NCBI GenBank assembly: GCA_038244055.1
Contig: JBBRTW010000328.1
Coordinates: 1-8,218, forward strand
DNA length: 8,218 nucleotides
Direction: 5' to 3'
From: DASPKW01 sp038244055
GTDB lineage: Bacteria; Planctomycetota; Phycisphaerae; Tepidisphaerales; Tepidisphaeraceae
The translations under genes were made by a program, and so were the position numbers. Positions 6,473 through 8,218 of this stretch are shown here, one piece after another (within the stretch, counting starts at the first letter, position 1; each line of letters opens with the position of its first letter). The notes under the pieces were generated by a model. The model was not told the origin of the DNA and did not search any database. It was given only the letters and a program-made list of their open reading frames with translations.

Positions 6473-6502
6473 TTCACGGTTGGCTTTGCGTTGTCATATG
6501 AT
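6473..6502 (+). promoter_or_regulatory. Candidate sigma-70-type promoter for the TIGR03067-like gene
   Basis: TTCACG (6473-6478) and TATGAT (6497-6502) are separated by 18 bp and would start transcription near 6509, about 29 nt before ATG 6538. The -10 matches TATAAT at five of six positions and the -35 matches TTGACA at four. It sits in an unusually AT-rich patch for this window. Confidence 0.35.
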
Positions 6503-6537
6503 TCGGCCCTGACTTCCACCAATGGGCAGGAGAACCT

Positions 6538-7029
6538 ATGAATCGACTTCGAGTGATGCTGGCGGCGCTGTTTCTGCTTGGCGGATTCGGGCCGATGGCA
6601 TTGGCGGAGGAGTCGTGGGATGGGGTATGGGATGGATGGGTCGTCGAGGGGCGGGGGGATAAGCCGGGCAATAACCGGGTTCATTTACAATTGACGATCA
6701 AGGGGGACACGATTGTCGGCAAGCAGATCAACGATCGGGGTGATCAGGACATGGGCGCGGGGACTTTTACACTGGGCAATGCCAAGGTGCGGGAGATGGA
6801 TGCAGCGCGGACGGTGGCCGCGGGCGGCGGACCGGGTGGTGGGCCGGGTGGGCCGGGCGGGCGACGGCCGGGGCGAAATGAGAACTACAAGGGAATCGTC
6901 AGTGTCGATGGGGACACGATGAAATGGTGCGTCGCCAATCCGGGGCGCGACCGCCCGAAGGATTTTGAGACCCTTCGAGAGAACAGCCAGTTCCTGGTGA
7001 TTCTCAAGAAGCAGAAGGCTGCGAAGTAG
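6538..7029 (+). CDS. Small secreted TIGR03067-like protein
   Basis: This encodes 163 residues starting at ATG 6538, with GGAGA at 6529-6533 as ribosome binding site. A signal peptide covers residues 1-23 (cleavage after ALA). The mature protein begins ESWDGVWDGWVVEG and contains LQLTIKGDTIVGKQI, GAGTFTLGNAKVREMDA, then YKGIVSVDGDTMKWCVANPG (117-136), RDRPKDFET and a closing FLVILKKQ. That order matches the TIGR03067 family, a small beta-rich domain much expanded in planctomycetes (opening Trp motif, GTF, Asp-Ala, then GIYxxDGDTLKxCxAxPGxxRP and a final LxxLKR). The family's function is unknown. An insert of Gly, Pro and Arg (about 94-113, AAGGGPGGGPGGPGGRRPGR) replaces a loop in the middle. 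A candidate promoter precedes it, so it is probably transcribed alone. Confidence 0.8.
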   Translation: MNRLRVMLAALFLLGGFGPMALAEESWDGVWDGWVVEGRGDKPGNNRVHLQLTIKGDTIVGKQINDRGDQDMGAGTFTLGNAKVREMDAARTVAAGGGPGGGPGGPGGRRPGRNENYKGIVSVDGDTMKWCVANPGRDRPKDFETLRENSQFLVILKKQKAAK

Positions 7030-7088
7030 GGGCGGACGCAATTGTCACCCCAAGGGGTCCCGAATCGGCGCTCCTCCGCGCTTGCGGG

Positions 7089-7119
7089 TTGTGCATACTG
7101 CCCGGGCTGGGATAATCCC
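7089..7119 (+). promoter_or_regulatory. Candidate promoter with overlapping palindrome before the DUF2264 gene
   Basis: TTGTGC (7089-7094) and GATAAT (7111-7116), 16 bp apart, form a weak sigma-70-like pair about 24 bp before ATG 7141. The -10 lies inside the perfect palindrome GGGATAATCCC (7109-7119), and CCCGGG (7101-7106) is next to it. A repressor site over the -10 is possible but unproven. Confidence 0.3.
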
Positions 7120-7140
7120 CGATCTTGCGGAGGACTATTT

Positions 7141-8218
7141 ATGGCCACGGGAGCAGAGGATCGGGCGTTCTGGGTTTCGACGATGGATCGAATTGTACGG
7201 CCGGTATTGTCGGCGCTGGCGGCCGGCAAATTGCGGGCGACGATGCCCGTGGAATGCCAGCCGGGGCATGACAAATCGCGGCAGCAGGTGACGCATCTGG
7301 AAGCCTTGGGGCGGACGCTGACGGGGCTCGCGCCATGGTTGGAACTCGGGCCGGATGATTCGCCGGAAGGGAAGCTGCGCGGGGAGATGGCGGAACTGGC
7401 GCGGAAGGCGATTGCCAGCGGGGTCGATCCGGCCTCGCCTGATTACTTCAACTTCACCAAGGGCGGGCAGCCGCTGGTCGATGCGGCTTTTCTGGCGCAT
7501 GCGATCGTGCGCGCTCCGAAGCAGCTCTGGCAGTTACTCGATGAGGGGGCGAAGAAGAATATGGTGGCCGGCCTGAAGGCGACGCGGGTCATCAAGCCGG
7601 GGATGAATAACTGGCTGCTCTTCTCGGCCATGGTGGAGTCAGCGCTGTGCGCGGTTGGGGAAGAGTGGAAAGTCGAGCCCGTCGATTTCGCGATGAACAA
7701 GCACATGGAGTGGTACAAGGGGGACGGTCTGTATGGCGATGGGCCGAGTTTCCACTGGGATTACTACAATAGCTTCGTGATCCAGCCGATGATGATCGAT
7801 GTGCTGGAAACGGTGGGGAAGAAGGACAAGCGGTGGGAAAAAGTGCAGCCGAAAATCCTGGCGCGGGCCAAACGATATGCGGCCATCCAGGAGCGGCTCA
7901 TTTCGCCCGAGGGGACGTTCCCCGCGATAGGGCGGTCGCTGGCGTATCGGTTCGGGGCGTTTCAGTTGCTGGGGCAGATGGCGCTGCGGCGGCAGTTGCC
8001 GGAGGTGGTGTCGCCCTGCCAGGTGCGCTGCGCCCTGAGCGCGGTGATCCGGCGGATGGTGGCCGCGCCGGGGATGTTCGATGAGAAGGGATGGCTGACG
8101 ATCGGATTCGCCGGGCATCAAATCGGTATCGGCGAGACGTACATTTCAACGGGGAGTTTGTATCTCTGCACGGCCGGGCTGATTCCGCTGGGGCTTGCGG
8201 CGGCAGATGAGTTCTGGA
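7141..8218 (+). CDS. DUF2264 domain protein, 3' end outside the window
   Basis: The frame is open from ATG 7141 to the right edge (359 codons), so the C-terminus is missing. GGAGG at 7129-7133, 7 nt before the ATG, supports this start. No signal peptide is present (MATGAEDRAFWVSTMDRIV), so a cytoplasmic location is likely. The DUF2264 family signatures are clear: WYKGDGLYGDGPSFHWDYYN followed by SFVIQPMMIDVL (about 191-219), GTFPAIGRSLAYRFGAFQLL (about 258-277), and GFAGHQIGIGETYISTGSLY followed by LCTAGLIPLGLAAADEFW (about 322-359). Members are generally found in polysaccharide-using bacteria and look like all-helical toroid proteins related in style to glycoside hydrolases. A sugar-processing role is therefore inferred, and the reaction is not established here. 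The acidic GDG and WDYY cluster is the best candidate active-site region. No carbohydrate gene lies beside it in the window. Confidence 0.92.
   Translation, partial: MATGAEDRAFWVSTMDRIVRPVLSALAAGKLRATMPVECQPGHDKSRQQVTHLEALGRTLTGLAPWLELGPDDSPEGKLRGEMAELARKAIASGVDPASPDYFNFTKGGQPLVDAAFLAHAIVRAPKQLWQLLDEGAKKNMVAGLKATRVIKPGMNNWLLFSAMVESALCAVGEEWKVEPVDFAMNKHMEWYKGDGLYGDGPSFHWDYYNSFVIQPMMIDVLETVGKKDKRWEKVQPKILARAKRYAAIQERLISPEGTFPAIGRSLAYRFGAFQLLGQMALRRQLPEVVSPCQVRCALSAVIRRMVAAPGMFDEKGWLTIGFAGHQIGIGETYISTGSLYLCTAGLIPLGLAAADEFW

Noticed and set aside
7046..7060. Possible terminator hairpin (ACCCC-AA-GGGGT) after the TIGR03067-like gene
   Set aside because: The stem is only five base pairs and no T-run follows, so it cannot be called an intrinsic terminator.

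Overview
The window looks like part of a high-GC chromosome from a member of the Planctomycetota, most likely a Phycisphaerae-type lineage. This rests on family resemblance, not on a marker gene. The signs are a LysM protein with a short N-terminal anchor beside rsmH, a secreted TIGR03067-like protein, a DUF2264 protein, several secreted proteins of unknown function, and degenerate 7-bp repeat arrays.

Left part (1-1817, minus strand): rsmH, the 16S rRNA methyltransferase that usually opens the division/cell-wall (dcw) cluster, is followed 45 bp downstream by a membrane-anchored LysM protein that runs off the left edge. The LysM protein sits where ftsL is normally found. A 168-bp divergent intergenic region (1818-1985) separates this operon from the plus-strand genes.

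Right part (1986-8218, plus strand): a secreted protein of unknown function (1986-2579); a 31-unit heptanucleotide array (2588-2804); a secreted prolyl oligopeptidase with an intact Ser-Asp-His triad (2833-4971); a non-coding stretch with a large imperfect palindromic repeat and a 30-bp direct duplication (4972-5246); a secreted Ala/Gln-rich coiled-coil protein (5247-6374); a small secreted TIGR03067-like protein (6538-7029); and the first 359 codons of a DUF2264 protein (7141 to the right edge). Spacing and separate leader regions suggest that the plus-strand genes are mostly independent transcription units. They do not form an obvious single pathway.

The most unusual feature is a family of heptanucleotide arrays at four places (451-485, 881-915, 2588-2804, 6381-6422). 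All fit a GTT-N4 unit and all have the GTT on the plus strand, whichever way the neighbouring gene runs. One lies inside the LysM coding sequence, where gain or loss of a single 7-bp unit would shift the reading frame ahead of the LysM domain. I found no tRNA, rRNA, CRISPR array, transposase or defence system. I see no clear new multi-gene system; the repeats are the main point of interest.
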